From NCBI RefSeq assembly GCF_008369295.1, contig NZ_VOBG01000013.1, forward strand, positions 1 through 64,000: a DNA stretch of 64,000 nucleotides, read 5' to 3'. The notes under the pieces are model-generated. The model saw nothing but the letters and a program-made list of their open reading frames with translations, was not told the origin of the DNA and searched no databases. The stretch is from Pseudomonas sp. ANT_H4. Lineage in GTDB: Bacteria > Pseudomonadota > Gammaproteobacteria > Pseudomonadales > Pseudomonadaceae. Shown here one piece after another: positions 1 through 9,073 of this stretch. Position numbers and translations under genes: made by a program. Each line of letters starts with the position of its first letter. Within the stretch, counting starts at the first letter, position 1.

Positions 1-113
1 ATGCTGATAATCTTGTTGACTATCAGTCTGACTCCACAAGCACCCACACGAATTGCTTGATTCAGTTGTTAAAGAGCGGTTGGTTAAGATCTTTCGTCTC
101 AACCGAGCGGCGC
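1..113 (-). promoter_or_regulatory. rRNA operon leader with boxA antiterminator
   Basis: Read on the minus strand this is the 5' leader of a Pseudomonas 16S rRNA transcript; it runs off the left edge of the window, so the 16S gene must lie just outside on the minus strand. The boxA antitermination motif GCTCTTTAACAA is exact at 66-77 (minus strand). It follows directly on the most proximal of three promoters. What is seen is boxA and the promoters; that a 16S gene follows is inferred from the match to known Pseudomonas rrn leaders. Confidence 0.9.
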
Positions 114-141
114 ATTCTACAGCAGCCCCTGTTGCTGTCAA
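114..141 (-). promoter_or_regulatory. rrn promoter, proximal
   Basis: The minus strand has -35 TTGACA (136-141), a 16-bp spacer and -10 TAGAAT (114-119), followed by the GC-rich discriminator GCGCC. The GC-rich discriminator is the usual mark of growth-rate and ppGpp control of rRNA promoters. It is the last of three tandem promoters before boxA. Confidence 0.9.
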
Positions 142-222
142 GCGGTTATTTTAAGAAGTTTTCAAAGTTTCCTCTGCAACTTCAACCACTTGCGCTTCCG
201 ATCTCTCGTTAGCGGGAGGCGA

Positions 223-250
223 ATTCTACAGCGTTACTCGCTGCTGTCAA
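223..250 (-). promoter_or_regulatory. rrn promoter, middle
   Basis: The minus strand has -35 TTGACA (245-250), a 16-bp spacer and -10 TAGAAT (223-228), followed by TCGCC. The architecture is the same as in the proximal promoter 109 bp downstream, including spacer length and discriminator type. Confidence 0.9.
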
Positions 251-424
251 CACCTCTTTTTCTCCGCTTTCGACCGAGAAGATCGAAACGTTAATAGGGT
301 CAAACAACACGACCTTATCAACTCCTTCTGGGCTTCGATGAACTGAAGCAACTCGCTATCGAAACCTACATAACTCTTTGTTTACCAAGGAGTTTTCCGT
401 TTCGACTGCGCCGGAAGTGGGCGA

Positions 425-452
425 ATTATAGACTTCCAGGATCTGCCGTCAA
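425..452 (-). promoter_or_regulatory. rrn promoter, distal
   Basis: The minus strand has -35 TTGACG (447-452), a 16-bp spacer and a consensus -10 TATAAT (425-430), then the discriminator TCGCCC. An A/T-rich stretch (453-480) lies directly upstream and could serve as an UP element. It has the best -10 of the three promoters. Confidence 0.85.
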
Positions 453-507
453 CCCTTAATTTCGGCTTTCTATCAATAAGGTCGACTTGGCTAAAAATCG
501 ATCGCCG

Positions 508-549
508 CTTCTTCTATATAGAAGGGCTCTCGCACTCATATAGAAGAAG
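508..549 (-). terminator. 12-bp inverted repeat downstream of gcdG, probable terminator
   Basis: Perfect 12-bp arms CTTCTTCTATAT (508-519) and ATATAGAAGAAG (538-549) flank an 18-bp loop. The left arm is part of a second, 14-bp perfect palindrome (511-524). The structure begins 5 bp after the gcdG stop codon and lies between that operon and the rrn promoters reading in the same direction. A T tract (about 494-500) follows on the minus strand but about 8-13 nt beyond the stem, so it is not a textbook terminator. Confidence 0.55.
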
Positions 550-553
550 GCGC

Positions 554-1774
554 TCAGATAACGCCTGACTCCTTCAACGCTGCAACACTTGACGAAGACA
601 ACCCCAGCACCTGCTGCAGCACCTGAAAGGTATGCTCGCCCAACAGGGGAGGCGCACTGCGGTATTCAACAGGCGTCTTGGAAAGGCGAATAGGACTGGC
701 AACCTGTGGAACCATTCCAGCCAACGCGTGAGGCAGTTCGATAGCCAATCCCCGCGCTTGAACCTGAGGATCAGCAAACACCTGCGCCAAATCATTGATC
801 GGCCCACAAGGCACGCCAACCTTCTCAAGCTGTGCCACCCACTCGGCCGTGGTCTTGAAGACAGTCGCCTGACGAATCAAAGGAATCAGCGCCGCCCTAT
901 TGGCCACCCGCAGCTTGTTGGTGGTAAACCGAGGATCATCTGCCCACTGAGACTGCCCAGCGACCTGAGCAAACTTGCGAAACTGCCCGTCATTACCCAC
1001 GGTCAGAATGAAATCCCCGTCGGACGTGGGAAAGTCCTGATACGGCACGATATTAGGGTGCGCATTGCCTAGCCGCTTGGGCGACACACCCGTAGTCAGG
1101 TAATTCATCGCCTGATTGGCCAGACAAGCCACCTGGACATCCAGCAAGGCCATATCGATATGCTGCCCACCACCATCATGATCGCGGTGTGCCATGGCCG
1201 CCAGAATCGCAACGGTGGAGTAAAGCCCCGTCAGGATATCGGTCAAGGCAACACCTACCTTGACCGGCCCTTCGCCCTCATCGCCCTCAGGTCGACCGGT
1301 CAGGCTCATAAGCCCGCCCAACCCCTGAATCATGAAGTCATATCCAGCCCGCTTAGCATAAGGACCTGTCTGGCCAAAGCCAGTGATCGAGCAATAGATC
1401 AGCTCCGGATTGATTTCCTTGAGCGACTCATAGTCCAAGCCATAAGCCGCCAGGCCACCGACCTTGAAGTTCTCGATCAGAATGTCCGACTTCGCCGCTA
1501 GATCGCGAACCAGCTTCTGCCCCTCCGGCCGCGTGAAGTCGATGGTTACCGACTCTTTATTACGATTGGCCGATAAATAATACGAGGCCTCACTGGTGTT
1601 CTCGCCATAAGCGTCCTTAAGGAAGGGCGGGCCCCAGGCGCGGGTATCATCGCCATTGCCAGGCCTTTCGACCTTGATCACCTCAGCCCCGAGGTCCGCT
1701 AGAATCTGCCCGGCCCAAGGGCCCGCCAGCACTCGCGACAAATCCAGTACCCGCAGATGCGATAGCGCGCCCAT
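554..1774 (-). CDS. gcdG: Class III CoA-transferase, probable succinyl-CoA:glutarate CoA-transferase
   Basis: A CaiB/BaiF-family protein of 406 aa, the normal length. The N-terminus (LRVLDLSRVLAGPWAGQIL) and the following LGAEVIKVERP stretch are the family signature; the catalytic Asp region lies around residues 165-180. It lies 13 bp downstream of gcdH in the same direction, so the pair is almost certainly one operon. In pseudomonads this partner of glutaryl-CoA dehydrogenase activates glutarate with succinyl-CoA in the lysine/5-aminovalerate pathway. Substrate is inferred from the neighbours gcdH and gcdR; family membership is clear from sequence. The start is ATG, preceded by a good AGGAGG ribosome binding site. 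Confidence 0.88.
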   Translation of the reverse strand: MGALSHLRVLDLSRVLAGPWAGQILADLGAEVIKVERPGNGDDTRAWGPPFLKDAYGENTSEASYYLSANRNKESVTIDFTRPEGQKLVRDLAAKSDILIENFKVGGLAAYGLDYESLKEINPELIYCSITGFGQTGPYAKRAGYDFMIQGLGGLMSLTGRPEGDEGEGPVKVGVALTDILTGLYSTVAILAAMAHRDHDGGGQHIDMALLDVQVACLANQAMNYLTTGVSPKRLGNAHPNIVPYQDFPTSDGDFILTVGNDGQFRKFAQVAGQSQWADDPRFTTNKLRVANRAALIPLIRQATVFKTTAEWVAQLEKVGVPCGPINDLAQVFADPQVQARGLAIELPHALAGMVPQVASPIRLSKTPVEYRSAPPLLGEHTFQVLQQVLGLSSSSVAALKESGVI

Positions 1775-1787
1775 GGTCGTCCTCCTA

Positions 1788-2969
1788 TTAATAGAACGCC
1801 TGAATACCAGTTTGGGCGCGCCCCAGAATCAACGCATGCACATCGTGAGTACCCTCATAAGTGTTCACCACTTCCAGGTTGACCAGGTGACGGGCGATTC
1901 CGAACTCGTCGGAGATACCGTTCCCACCGAGCATGTCGCGAGCCATACGGGCAATATCCAACGATTTACCGCACGAGTTGCGCTTCATGATCGAGGTGAT
2001 CTCGACCGCAGCCGTACCCTCATCCTTCATGCGCCCCAAACGCAGGCAGCCTTGCAGGGCCAAGGTAATTTCGGTCTGCATGTCCGCCAGCTTCTTCTGG
2101 ATCAGCTGGGTAGCGGCCAACGGACGACCGAACTGCTGGCGATCAAGGGTGTATTGGCGAGCCGTGTGCCAGCAGAACTCCGCAGCACCCAACGCCCCCC
2201 AGGAAATGCCATAACGCGCCGAGTTGAGGCAAGTGAACGGCCCCTTCAAACCACGGACATCCGGGAAGATGTTTTCTTCCGGCACAAACACGTTGTCCAT
2301 AACGATCTCACCCGTGATCGAGGCGCGCAGACCGACCTTGCCGTGAATCGCCGGGGCACTCAGGCCTTTCCAGCCTTTTTCCAGAACAAAACCGCGGATG
2401 TCGCCCGCATCGTCCTTGCCCCAAACCACAAACACATCAGCAATCGGGCTGTTGGTGATCCACATTTTGCTGCCGGTAAGGCTGTAGCCGCCATCCACCT
2501 TGCGCGCACGAGTAATCATCGCACCCGGGTCGGAACCATGGTCAGGCTCGGTCAGACCGAAACAACCAATCCACTCGCCGGACGCCAGCTTGGGCAGGTA
2601 CTTTTGCTTTTGTGCTTCAGTGCCGAATTCATTGATAGGCACCATGACCAAAGACGACTGCACACTCATCATCGAACGGTACCCGGAGTCGACACGCTCG
2701 ACCTCACGAGCGATCAAGCCATAGCTGACGTAGTTCAAACCGCTGCCGCCGTACTGCTCGGGAATCATTGCTCCCAACAAACCTGTTTCACCCATTTCAC
2801 GGAAGATCGCAGGGTCAGTCTTTTCATGGCGGAAGGCTTCAAGAACGCGCGGCGCCAGCTTGTTCCGGGCGAACTGCTCGGCACTGTCGCGCACCATGCG
2901 CTCTTCTTCGGTGAGCTGCTGATCCAGCAACAGTGGATCGATCCAGTTGAAGCTTGCCTTACCGCCCAT
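1788..2969 (-). CDS. gcdH: Glutaryl-CoA dehydrogenase
   Basis: An FAD-dependent acyl-CoA dehydrogenase of 393 aa that oxidises and decarboxylates glutaryl-CoA to crotonyl-CoA. Seen in the sequence: the flavin/substrate segment [14 protein letters not shown] (about residues 136-149), the [16 protein letters not shown] strand, and the C-terminal catalytic motif [20 protein letters not shown], which carries the Glu base and is typical of glutaryl-CoA dehydrogenases rather than straight-chain acyl-CoA enzymes. It is the first gene of a gcdH-gcdG operon. It is divergent from the LysR gene gcdR across a roughly 150-bp control region, the usual arrangement for LysR activation. Confidence 0.95.
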   Translation of the reverse strand: MGGKASFNWIDPLLLDQQLTEEERMVRDSAEQFARNKLAPRVLEAFRHEKTDPAIFREMGETGLLGAMIPEQYGGSGLNYVSYGLIAREVERVDSGYRSMMSVQSSLVMVPINEFGTEAQKQKYLPKLASGEWIGCFGLTEPDHGSDPGAMITRARKVDGGYSLTGSKMWITNSPIADVFVVWGKDDAGDIRGFVLEKGWKGLSAPAIHGKVGLRASITGEIVMDNVFVPEENIFPDVRGLKGPFTCLNSARYGISWGALGAAEFCWHTARQYTLDRQQFGRPLAATQLIQKKLADMQTEITLALQGCLRLGRMKDEGTAAVEITSIMKRNSCGKSLDIARMARDMLGGNGISDEFGIARHLVNLEVVNTYEGTHDVHALILGRAQTGIQAFY

Positions 2970-3088
2970 GAGTGAGTCCTCGCGAAGTAGATCAAAAGTC
3001 GTGCATGGAGCCTAGGCCGGGCAGGCGAGGAGAGCAAACGAGGTTTTTGCATGGCCTTGTGCTAATTTATCACTCCGTAACGATTCAG

Positions 3089-3106
3089 AAGGGCATATAT
3101 GCCTTT
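3089..3106. promoter_or_regulatory. Palindrome in gcdH-gcdR control region, candidate GcdR operator
   Basis: A perfect 12-bp palindrome GGCATATATGCC (3092-3103) with partly symmetric AA/TT flanks lies between the divergent gcdH and gcdR genes, 20 bp upstream of the gcdR start. Position and symmetry suit a LysR-type autoregulatory site. Binding is inferred. Confidence 0.45.
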
Positions 3107-3126
3107 TATTAGTGAGGGTACGGTAC

Positions 3127-4026
3127 ATGCGCAGGAAGATACCCAGCACCACAGCGCTGGTCAGTTTTGAGGCCGCAGCCCGCCACGAGAGCTTTACCAA
3201 GGCGGCGCAGGAGCTTTCCATCACTCAAGGCGCCATCTGTCGACAGATCGCCGGCCTTGAGGATTTTTTGAGTGTCGAGCTATTTCGGCGGTCGCGCCGC
3301 GGGGTGAAGCTGACCGAAGCCGGCCTGTCCTACAGCCGCAGAGTGGCGACTCAATTGGATGCAGTGGAGCGCGATACGCTGTCAGTGATGGGCCAGCAAG
3401 GTACCAATGTCATCGAACTGGCGGTGGTCCCGACCTTTGGCACCCAATGGCTGATTCCACGTCTCAAGGACTTCCAGCAGCAGCACCCGGAAGTCACCGT
3501 AAACCTCACCAACCGCACACGGCCCTTTCTGTTTGCCGATACCGAATTCGACGCGGCGATCTACTTTGGAGACGCCGACTGGTCAGGTACTGAATCTCAC
3601 AGATTGATGGGAGAAAACCCACTCCCAGTATGCAGCCCAAAATTGCTGGGTGACCGCACACACTTCAGTGCACAAGAGATCGCCGAAATGCCCCTTCTGC
3701 AGCAAACCACCCGGCCTTACGCTTGGCGCCAGTGGTTCAACGCGCAGCAACTGAACGTCCCCCGCGACATGACAGGGCCCCGTTACGAGCTATTCTCCAT
3801 GTTGTCCCAGGCAGCCATGCATGACATGGGTGTCGCGCTGATCCCGCCGTTCCTCATTCAACGGGAATTGAGCGAGCACCAGTTGGTGGTTGCCAGCCCT
3901 CAGGTCCTCGCAAGCTCAAAGGCCTATTACCTGATGATTCCCGAAAGGAAAGTCGAATCAGCCTCCCTGCATGCGTTCAGAGACTGGCTGATCGACCAGT
4001 CACAGCGCTACAACCCTAATGTTTAA
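3127..4026 (+). CDS. gcdR: LysR-family regulator of glutarate catabolism
   Basis: A LysR-type transcription factor of 299 aa. The N-terminal winged helix-turn-helix covers about residues 8-65 (FEAAARHESFTKAAQELSI, then QGAICRQIAGLED); the LysR substrate-binding domain follows from about residue 90. I chose the ATG at 3127 because GAGGG sits about 8 bp upstream; an in-frame GTG at 3112 overlaps that ribosome binding site and would add only five residues. Divergent to gcdH-gcdG, it most likely senses glutarate or a related metabolite and activates that operon. The specific inducer is inferred from context. Confidence 0.88.
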   Translation: MRRKIPSTTALVSFEAAARHESFTKAAQELSITQGAICRQIAGLEDFLSVELFRRSRRGVKLTEAGLSYSRRVATQLDAVERDTLSVMGQQGTNVIELAVVPTFGTQWLIPRLKDFQQQHPEVTVNLTNRTRPFLFADTEFDAAIYFGDADWSGTESHRLMGENPLPVCSPKLLGDRTHFSAQEIAEMPLLQQTTRPYAWRQWFNAQQLNVPRDMTGPRYELFSMLSQAAMHDMGVALIPPFLIQRELSEHQLVVASPQVLASSKAYYLMIPERKVESASLHAFRDWLIDQSQRYNPNV

Positions 4027-4478
4027 GCAGGCGCTGCACCTTGTTGACCTTGTAGTCAATTAATATTGAATCCTACAGATATACATATATGTCGCAATTC
4101 GACAGACTGTACCTATCAGTCTTAAATTTGACTTTAAGCCATGACTTACGTGGCCTACAGCTCCTTATCAAGCCCGATACTCCCTTATTCACATCAACGA
4201 TGGCGAAACCCCTTATTTTCGCCTTTATGCCTTTAGAAGCCTGCATTTGGCGTAGTTATTTACGGATATTGCGACAATCAGTCACAGGGTGACTTGTAGT
4301 TAATTTTTCGTCACCCGTCATAATCCCTTGATGCTCGTAAAGTTCGCCTGCAAAATGCCGCGCCCCGCTGTCATTTCGGCGGGATCGTGCTGATCGGCCG
4401 CCCCAGTCACGCCCTCCATGGCGCGCTGGCCTTTTTACAAAAAGATCAAAAGCAAAAAGATCACGCAGGAGATTTGAC
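4027..4478. other. Intergenic region gcdR-pntAA without a credible gene
   Basis: These 452 bp are visibly more A/T-rich than the flanking genes. They contain the small palindrome ACATATATGT (4083-4092), and GGGTGAC and GTCACCC arms at about 4288-4316. The region must carry the pnt promoter, but no -35/-10 pair convinces me: CATAAT at 4319-4324 has only a weak TTGTAG 19 bp upstream. A 67-codon frame at 4089-4292 has no ribosome binding site and no recognisable protein features. Confidence 0.5.
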
Positions 4479-5600
4479 GTGCACATTGGTGTTCCTCTCG
4501 AAACCCAGACCGGTGAAACGCGGGTTGCTGCAACCCCGGAAACCATCAAGAAGCTGATCGGCCAGGGCCATAAGGTCACTGTACAGAGCGGGGCAGGCAT
4601 TAACGCCAGCATCGTCGACAGTGCCTATGAAACGGCAGGCGCAACCATTGGCAGTGCCAGCGATGCATTTGGCGCAGAGCTTATCCTCAAGGTGGTCGCC
4701 CCCAGCGACAGCGAACTGACGCTGATCAAAAGCGGCACCGTATTGGTGGGGATGCTCAATCCGTTCAGCAACGAAATCATCACCAAACTCGCCGACTGCG
4801 GTATCACCGCCTTCGCCCTTGAGGCGGCACCGCGCACATCTCGCGCGCAAAGCCTGGACGTACTGTCCTCCCAGGCCAACATCGCCGGCTATAAGGCTGT
4901 ATTGCTGGCCGCTCATCACTACCCACGCTTCATGCCGATGCTGATGACCGCCGCGGGAACAGTGAAAGCCGCCCGCGTGTTGATTCTCGGCGCTGGCGTT
5001 GCTGGCCTGCAGGCGATTGCCACAGCGAAACGGCTGGGTGCAGTGATCGAAGCATCCGACGTGCGCCCCGCGGTGAAAGAGCAAATCGAATCCCTCGGCG
5101 CCAAATTCGTCGATGTGCCGTATGAAACCGATGAAGAGCGCGAATGCGCCGTCGGCGTCGGTGGTTATGCTCGCCCCATGCCAACCAGCTGGATGCAGCG
5201 CCAGGCCCTCGCAGTGCATGAGCGCGCCAAGCAGGCCGATATCGTCATCACCACTGCACTGATCCCCGGTCGCAAGGCACCGACCCTGCTGAGCGCCGAA
5301 ACCGTCGCGCAGATGAAGCCAGGCTCAGTGGTCATCGACCTCGCCGCAACCCAAGGCGGTAACTGCCCGTTGACCGTGGCCGATCAAGTGGTCGTGGAAA
5401 ACGGAGTGACCATTTGCGGCCCGACCAACTTGGCTGGTGCCGTCGCCGCTGATGCCTCGGCCCTGTATGCACGCAACCTGCTGGACTTCCTGAAGCTGGT
5501 CTTCACCCAGGAAGGGCAGTTTGAAATCAACCTTGAAGACGACATCGTCGCCGCGTGCCTGATGTGCCGCGACGGCCAAGTCATCCGCAAAAACGCCTAA
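4479..5600 (+). CDS. pntAA: NAD(P) transhydrogenase alpha subunit, NAD-binding part
   Basis: The soluble NAD(H)-binding domain I of the proton-translocating transhydrogenase, 373 aa. It has an N-terminal alanine dehydrogenase/PNT domain (IGVPLETQTGETRVAATPE) and a Rossmann fold with RVLILGAGVAGLQAIATAKR at about residues 166-185. Compared with E. coli PntA, the membrane part is split off into the next gene, as in other pseudomonads. The start is GTG, supported by GGAG about 9 bp upstream. It is the first gene of pntAA-pntAB-pntB, which uses the proton gradient to reduce NADP with NADH. Confidence 0.95.
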   Translation: MHIGVPLETQTGETRVAATPETIKKLIGQGHKVTVQSGAGINASIVDSAYETAGATIGSASDAFGAELILKVVAPSDSELTLIKSGTVLVGMLNPFSNEIITKLADCGITAFALEAAPRTSRAQSLDVLSSQANIAGYKAVLLAAHHYPRFMPMLMTAAGTVKAARVLILGAGVAGLQAIATAKRLGAVIEASDVRPAVKEQIESLGAKFVDVPYETDEERECAVGVGGYARPMPTSWMQRQALAVHERAKQADIVITTALIPGRKAPTLLSAETVAQMKPGSVVIDLAATQGGNCPLTVADQVVVENGVTICGPTNLAGAVAADASALYARNLLDFLKLVFTQEGQFEINLEDDIVAACLMCRDGQVIRKNA

Positions 5601-5615
5601 GCAGGGATTCAGACG

Positions 5616-5939
5616 ATGGAAGAGCTTATCTCCCCCGGTATCTACAACCTGATCATCTTCGTGCTGGCGATTTATGTCGGTTATCACGTGGTCTGGAACG
5701 TCACTCCCGCACTGCATACCCCCCTGATGGCGGTGACCAACGCCATTTCGGCGATTGTGATCGTCGGCGCCATGCTCGCCGCAGCACTGACCGTCACTCC
5801 GCTGGGCAAGACCATGGGCACTCTTGCCGTGGCTCTGGCTGCGGTCAACGTGTTCGGCGGCTTCCTGGTCACCCGACGCATGCTTGAGATGTTCAAGAAA
5901 AAAGCCCCGAAAGCCGTAAAAGAAGAGGCGCCTAAGTAA
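5616..5939 (+). CDS. pntAB: NAD(P) transhydrogenase alpha subunit, membrane part
   Basis: A short membrane subunit of 107 aa with about three hydrophobic segments (roughly residues 9-28, 35-57 and 62-85) and a basic, Lys/Pro-rich tail. It equals the C-terminal membrane domain of E. coli PntA. The gene lies 15 bp after pntAA, and its stop codon overlaps the start codon of pntB by one base, so translation is probably coupled. Confidence 0.93.
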   Translation: MEELISPGIYNLIIFVLAIYVGYHVVWNVTPALHTPLMAVTNAISAIVIVGAMLAAALTVTPLGKTMGTLAVALAAVNVFGGFLVTRRMLEMFKKKAPKAVKEEAPK

Positions 5940-7375
5940 TGAGCATGAACCTTGTCACGACGCTCTACCTGATCGCGTCGATCTGCTTCATTCAGGCCCT
6001 CAAAGGTCTCTCGCACCCAACTACATCCCGGCGCGGCAACCTGTTCGGCATGCTCGGCATGGCGCTGGCAGTACTCACCACCGTGGGCCTCATCTATAAG
6101 TTGGGCGCTGAACTGGCCACCGCAGGTATCGGCTACGTGATTGTCGGCCTGCTGGTAGGCGGTACCGCTGGCTCAATCATGGCCAAGCGAGTGGAAATGA
6201 CCAAGATGCCGGAGCTGGTAGCCTTCATGCACAGCATGATCGGCCTGGCTGCGGTGTTTATCGCCATTGCCGCTGTGGTTGAGCCGCAGTCCTTGGGTAT
6301 CGTCAAACAGCTGGGAGATGCGATCCCTGCCGGCAACCGTCTGGAGCTATTCCTCGGTGCTGCCATCGGTGCCATCACCTTCTCCGGCTCGGTAATCGCC
6401 TTCGGCAAGTTGTCAGGCAAATACAAGTTCCGCCTGTTCCAGGGCGCATCAGTACAGTTCGCTGGCCAGCACAAGCTGAACCTGGTGCTGGGCCTGGCGA
6501 CCCTGGGCCTTGGCCTGGCCTTCATGCTCACCGGCAACCTCAGCGCCTTTGCTCTGATGCTGGCCCTGGCGTTCGTGTTGGGCGTGCTGATCATCATCCC
6601 GATTGGCGGCGCCGACATGCCGGTGGTCGTATCGATGCTCAACAGCTATTCCGGCTGGGCAGCAGCGGGCATCGGCTTCTCGCTGAACAACTCGATGTTG
6701 ATCATCGCCGGCTCGCTGGTAGGCTCCAGCGGCGCGATCCTCTCGTACATCATGTGCAAGGCGATGAACCGCTCCTTCTTTAATGTGCTGCTCGGGGGGT
6801 TCGGCACCACGAAAGAGGCCGCCGGCCCGGCAGGCTCGAAAGAGGCGCGCCCGGTGAAATCTGGCTCGGCCGATGACGCCACCTTCCTGCTGACCAACGC
6901 CGACACCGTGATCATCGTTCCCGGCTACGGCCTGGCGGTAGCACGAGCACAACATGCGCTCAAAGAGTTGACCGAGAAGCTGACCCAACGTGGCGTGACC
7001 GTGAAGTACGCGATCCACCCGGTCGCCGGTCGTATGCCTGGCCACATGAACGTGCTGCTGGCCGAGGCGGAAGTGCCTTACGACCAGGTGTTCGAGATGG
7101 AAGACATCAACTCCGAGTTCGGCCAGGCCGACGTGGTGCTGGTGCTTGGCGCCAACGATGTGGTCAACCCGGCCGCCAAGAACGATCCGAAATCGCCGAT
7201 CGCCGGCATGCCGATTCTCGAAGCGTTCAAGGCCAAGACCATCATCGTCAACAAGCGCTCGATGGCCAGCGGCTATGCCGGCCTGGACAACGAACTCTTC
7301 TACCTGGACAAAACCATGATGGTCTTCGGCGACGCCAAGAAAGTCATCGAAGCCATGGTCAAGGCTGTCGAATAA
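5939..7375 (+). CDS. pntB: NAD(P) transhydrogenase beta subunit
   Basis: The 478-aa beta subunit. The N-terminal two thirds are membrane helices forming the proton channel; the C-terminal NADP-binding domain starts at about residue 305, with TVIIVPGYGLAVARAQHALK as its nucleotide-binding start and the conserved AGRMPGHMNVLLAEAEVPYD segment. It overlaps pntAB by one base and ends the operon before a strong terminator. Function: with PntAA and PntAB, proton-driven reduction of NADP by NADH at the inner membrane. Confidence 0.96.
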   Translation: MSMNLVTTLYLIASICFIQALKGLSHPTTSRRGNLFGMLGMALAVLTTVGLIYKLGAELATAGIGYVIVGLLVGGTAGSIMAKRVEMTKMPELVAFMHSMIGLAAVFIAIAAVVEPQSLGIVKQLGDAIPAGNRLELFLGAAIGAITFSGSVIAFGKLSGKYKFRLFQGASVQFAGQHKLNLVLGLATLGLGLAFMLTGNLSAFALMLALAFVLGVLIIIPIGGADMPVVVSMLNSYSGWAAAGIGFSLNNSMLIIAGSLVGSSGAILSYIMCKAMNRSFFNVLLGGFGTTKEAAGPAGSKEARPVKSGSADDATFLLTNADTVIIVPGYGLAVARAQHALKELTEKLTQRGVTVKYAIHPVAGRMPGHMNVLLAEAEVPYDQVFEMEDINSEFGQADVVLVLGANDVVNPAAKNDPKSPIAGMPILEAFKAKTIIVNKRSMASGYAGLDNELFYLDKTMMVFGDAKKVIEAMVKAVE

Positions 7376-7398
7376 ACACTGCTCCAGCGCAATACCCT

Positions 7399-7430
7399 AA
7401 ACCCCGGCCTTTAGTAGGCTGGGGTTTTTT
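7399..7430 (+). terminator. Rho-independent terminator of pnt operon
   Basis: An AACCCCGGCC/GGCTGGGGTT stem (one G-U wobble) with a short loop, directly followed by TTTTTT. It begins about 24 bp after the pntB stop codon. Confidence 0.9.
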
Positions 7431-7555
7431 ATTGTCGGGAAAAACCCGACCAAAGGCTCTAAATCGCTGCCCTGCATTCGACCATGGTAGCGGGACGAAA
7501 CTTTTTGAAATCACTAGACTGCCCACCTTGCCTCCGTTGCCCGAGATAACAATCC

Positions 7556-9049
7556 ATGTACCGTGATCGTATCCGCTTGCCTTCGCTGTTGAACAAGGTC
7601 ATGAGCGCTGCCGATGCCGCCGCCCTGATCCAGGACGGCATGACCGTCGGCATGAGTGGCTTCACCCGCGCCGGTGAAGCCAAGGCCGTGCCCCACGCCC
7701 TGGCCGAGCGCGCCAAGACCTCGCCGCTGAAAATCACCCTGATGACCGGCGCGAGCCTGGGCAACGACCTGGACAAACAGTTGACCGAAGCCGGCGTACT
7801 GTCGCGCCGCATGCCGTTCCAGGTCGACAGCACCCTGCGCAAGGCCATCAATGCCGGCGAAGTGATGTTCATCGACCAGCACCTGTCGGAAACCGTCGAG
7901 CTGCTGCGCAACAAGCAACTCAAGCTGCCGGACATTGCCATCATCGAAGCCGTCGCCATCACCGAGCAAGGGCACATCGTGCCGACAACCTCGGTCGGCA
8001 ACTCGGCCAGTTTTGCGATTTTCGCCAAGCAAGTGATCATCGAGATCAACATGGCGCACAACCCAAACCTGGAAGGCCTGCACGACATCTACATACCGTC
8101 CTATCGCCCGACCCGCACACCGATCCCACTGGTGAAGGTAGACGACCGTATTGGCAGCACCGCAATCCCGATTCCGCCGGAAAAGATTGTCGCCATCGTC
8201 ATCACCAACCAGGCAGACTCAGCGTCCACCGTGGCGGCGCCCGACAGCGATACTCAATCGATCGCCAATCACCTGATCCACTTCCTCAAAGAGGAAGTGG
8301 ATGCCGGCCGTATGACCAACAAGCTCGGCCCGCTGCAAGCGGGTATCGGCAACATTGCCAACGCGGTGATGTGCGGCTTGATTGACTCTCCGTTTGAAGA
8401 CCTGACCATGTATTCGGAAGTGCTTCAGGACTCGACCTTCGACCTGATCGACGCAGGCAAGCTGAGCTTTGCCTCAGGCAGCTCAATCACCTTGTCGGAA
8501 CGTCGGAACGCTGATGTGTTCGGTAACCTGGAGCGCTACAAGGACAAACTGGTGCTGCGCCCACAGGAAATTTCCAACCACCCGGAAGTGGTGCGGCGCC
8601 TGGGCATCATCGGCATCAATACCGCGCTGGAGTTCGACATCTACGGCAACGTCAACTCCACCCATATCTGCGGCACGCGGATGATGAACGGCATTGGCGG
8701 CTCAGGCGATTTCGCCCGCAATGCGCACTTGGCGATCTTCGTCACCAAGTCGATTGCCAAAGGCGGGGCGATTTCCAGCGTGGTGCCCATGGTGAGCCAC
8801 GTCGACCATACCGAACATGATGTCGACATCCTTGTGACCGAAGTGGGCCTGGCAGATCTGCGGGGCCTGGCTCCACGGGAACGGGCACGGGTAATCATCG
8901 ATAACTGTGTACATCCAGCCTACCGCGATGCGCTGAACACCTACTTCACTACAGCCTGTACCCTGGGTGGGCATACCCCGCACATCCTGCGCGACGCACT
9001 GAGCTGGCACATCAACCTGGAAGAAACCGGGCATATGCTGAAAGCGTAA
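7556..9049 (+). CDS. Acetyl-CoA hydrolase/transferase family, probable succinyl-CoA:acetate CoA-transferase
   Basis: A class I CoA-transferase of 497 aa, the normal length of the Cat1/AarC family, which exchanges CoA between succinyl-CoA and acetate. Visible features are the N-terminal DGMTVGMSGFTRAGEAKAVP segment, the conserved GPLQAGIGNIANAV (about residues 259-272) and MYSEVLQD, in which Glu288 is the probable catalytic residue forming the glutamyl-CoA intermediate. The C-terminal GIGGSGDFARNA motif is also present. It stands alone between the pnt terminator and an unusual repeat-rich intergenic region, so it is probably monocistronic. Preference for acetate and succinate is inferred from the family. 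Confidence 0.88.
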   Translation: MYRDRIRLPSLLNKVMSAADAAALIQDGMTVGMSGFTRAGEAKAVPHALAERAKTSPLKITLMTGASLGNDLDKQLTEAGVLSRRMPFQVDSTLRKAINAGEVMFIDQHLSETVELLRNKQLKLPDIAIIEAVAITEQGHIVPTTSVGNSASFAIFAKQVIIEINMAHNPNLEGLHDIYIPSYRPTRTPIPLVKVDDRIGSTAIPIPPEKIVAIVITNQADSASTVAAPDSDTQSIANHLIHFLKEEVDAGRMTNKLGPLQAGIGNIANAVMCGLIDSPFEDLTMYSEVLQDSTFDLIDAGKLSFASGSSITLSERRNADVFGNLERYKDKLVLRPQEISNHPEVVRRLGIIGINTALEFDIYGNVNSTHICGTRMMNGIGGSGDFARNAHLAIFVTKSIAKGGAISSVVPMVSHVDHTEHDVDILVTEVGLADLRGLAPRERARVIIDNCVHPAYRDALNTYFTTACTLGGHTPHILRDALSWHINLEETGHMLKA

Positions 9050-9073
9050 TTGATACAGATCCGGGCTGATGCA

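Noticed and set aside
508..549. Inverted repeat as an insertion-sequence end
   Set aside because: There is no transposase, no target duplication and no second copy in the window; a terminator position right after gcdG fits better.
632..1501. Long plus-strand frames opposite gcdG
   Set aside because: They are complements of a clear CoA-transferase gene, with no family resemblance. The same holds for the long frames opposite gcdH, pntB, polA, katE, coxA and others.
4089..4292. 67-codon frame between gcdR and pntAA
   Set aside because: There is no ribosome binding site, no recognisable domain, and its base composition is like the surrounding non-coding DNA.
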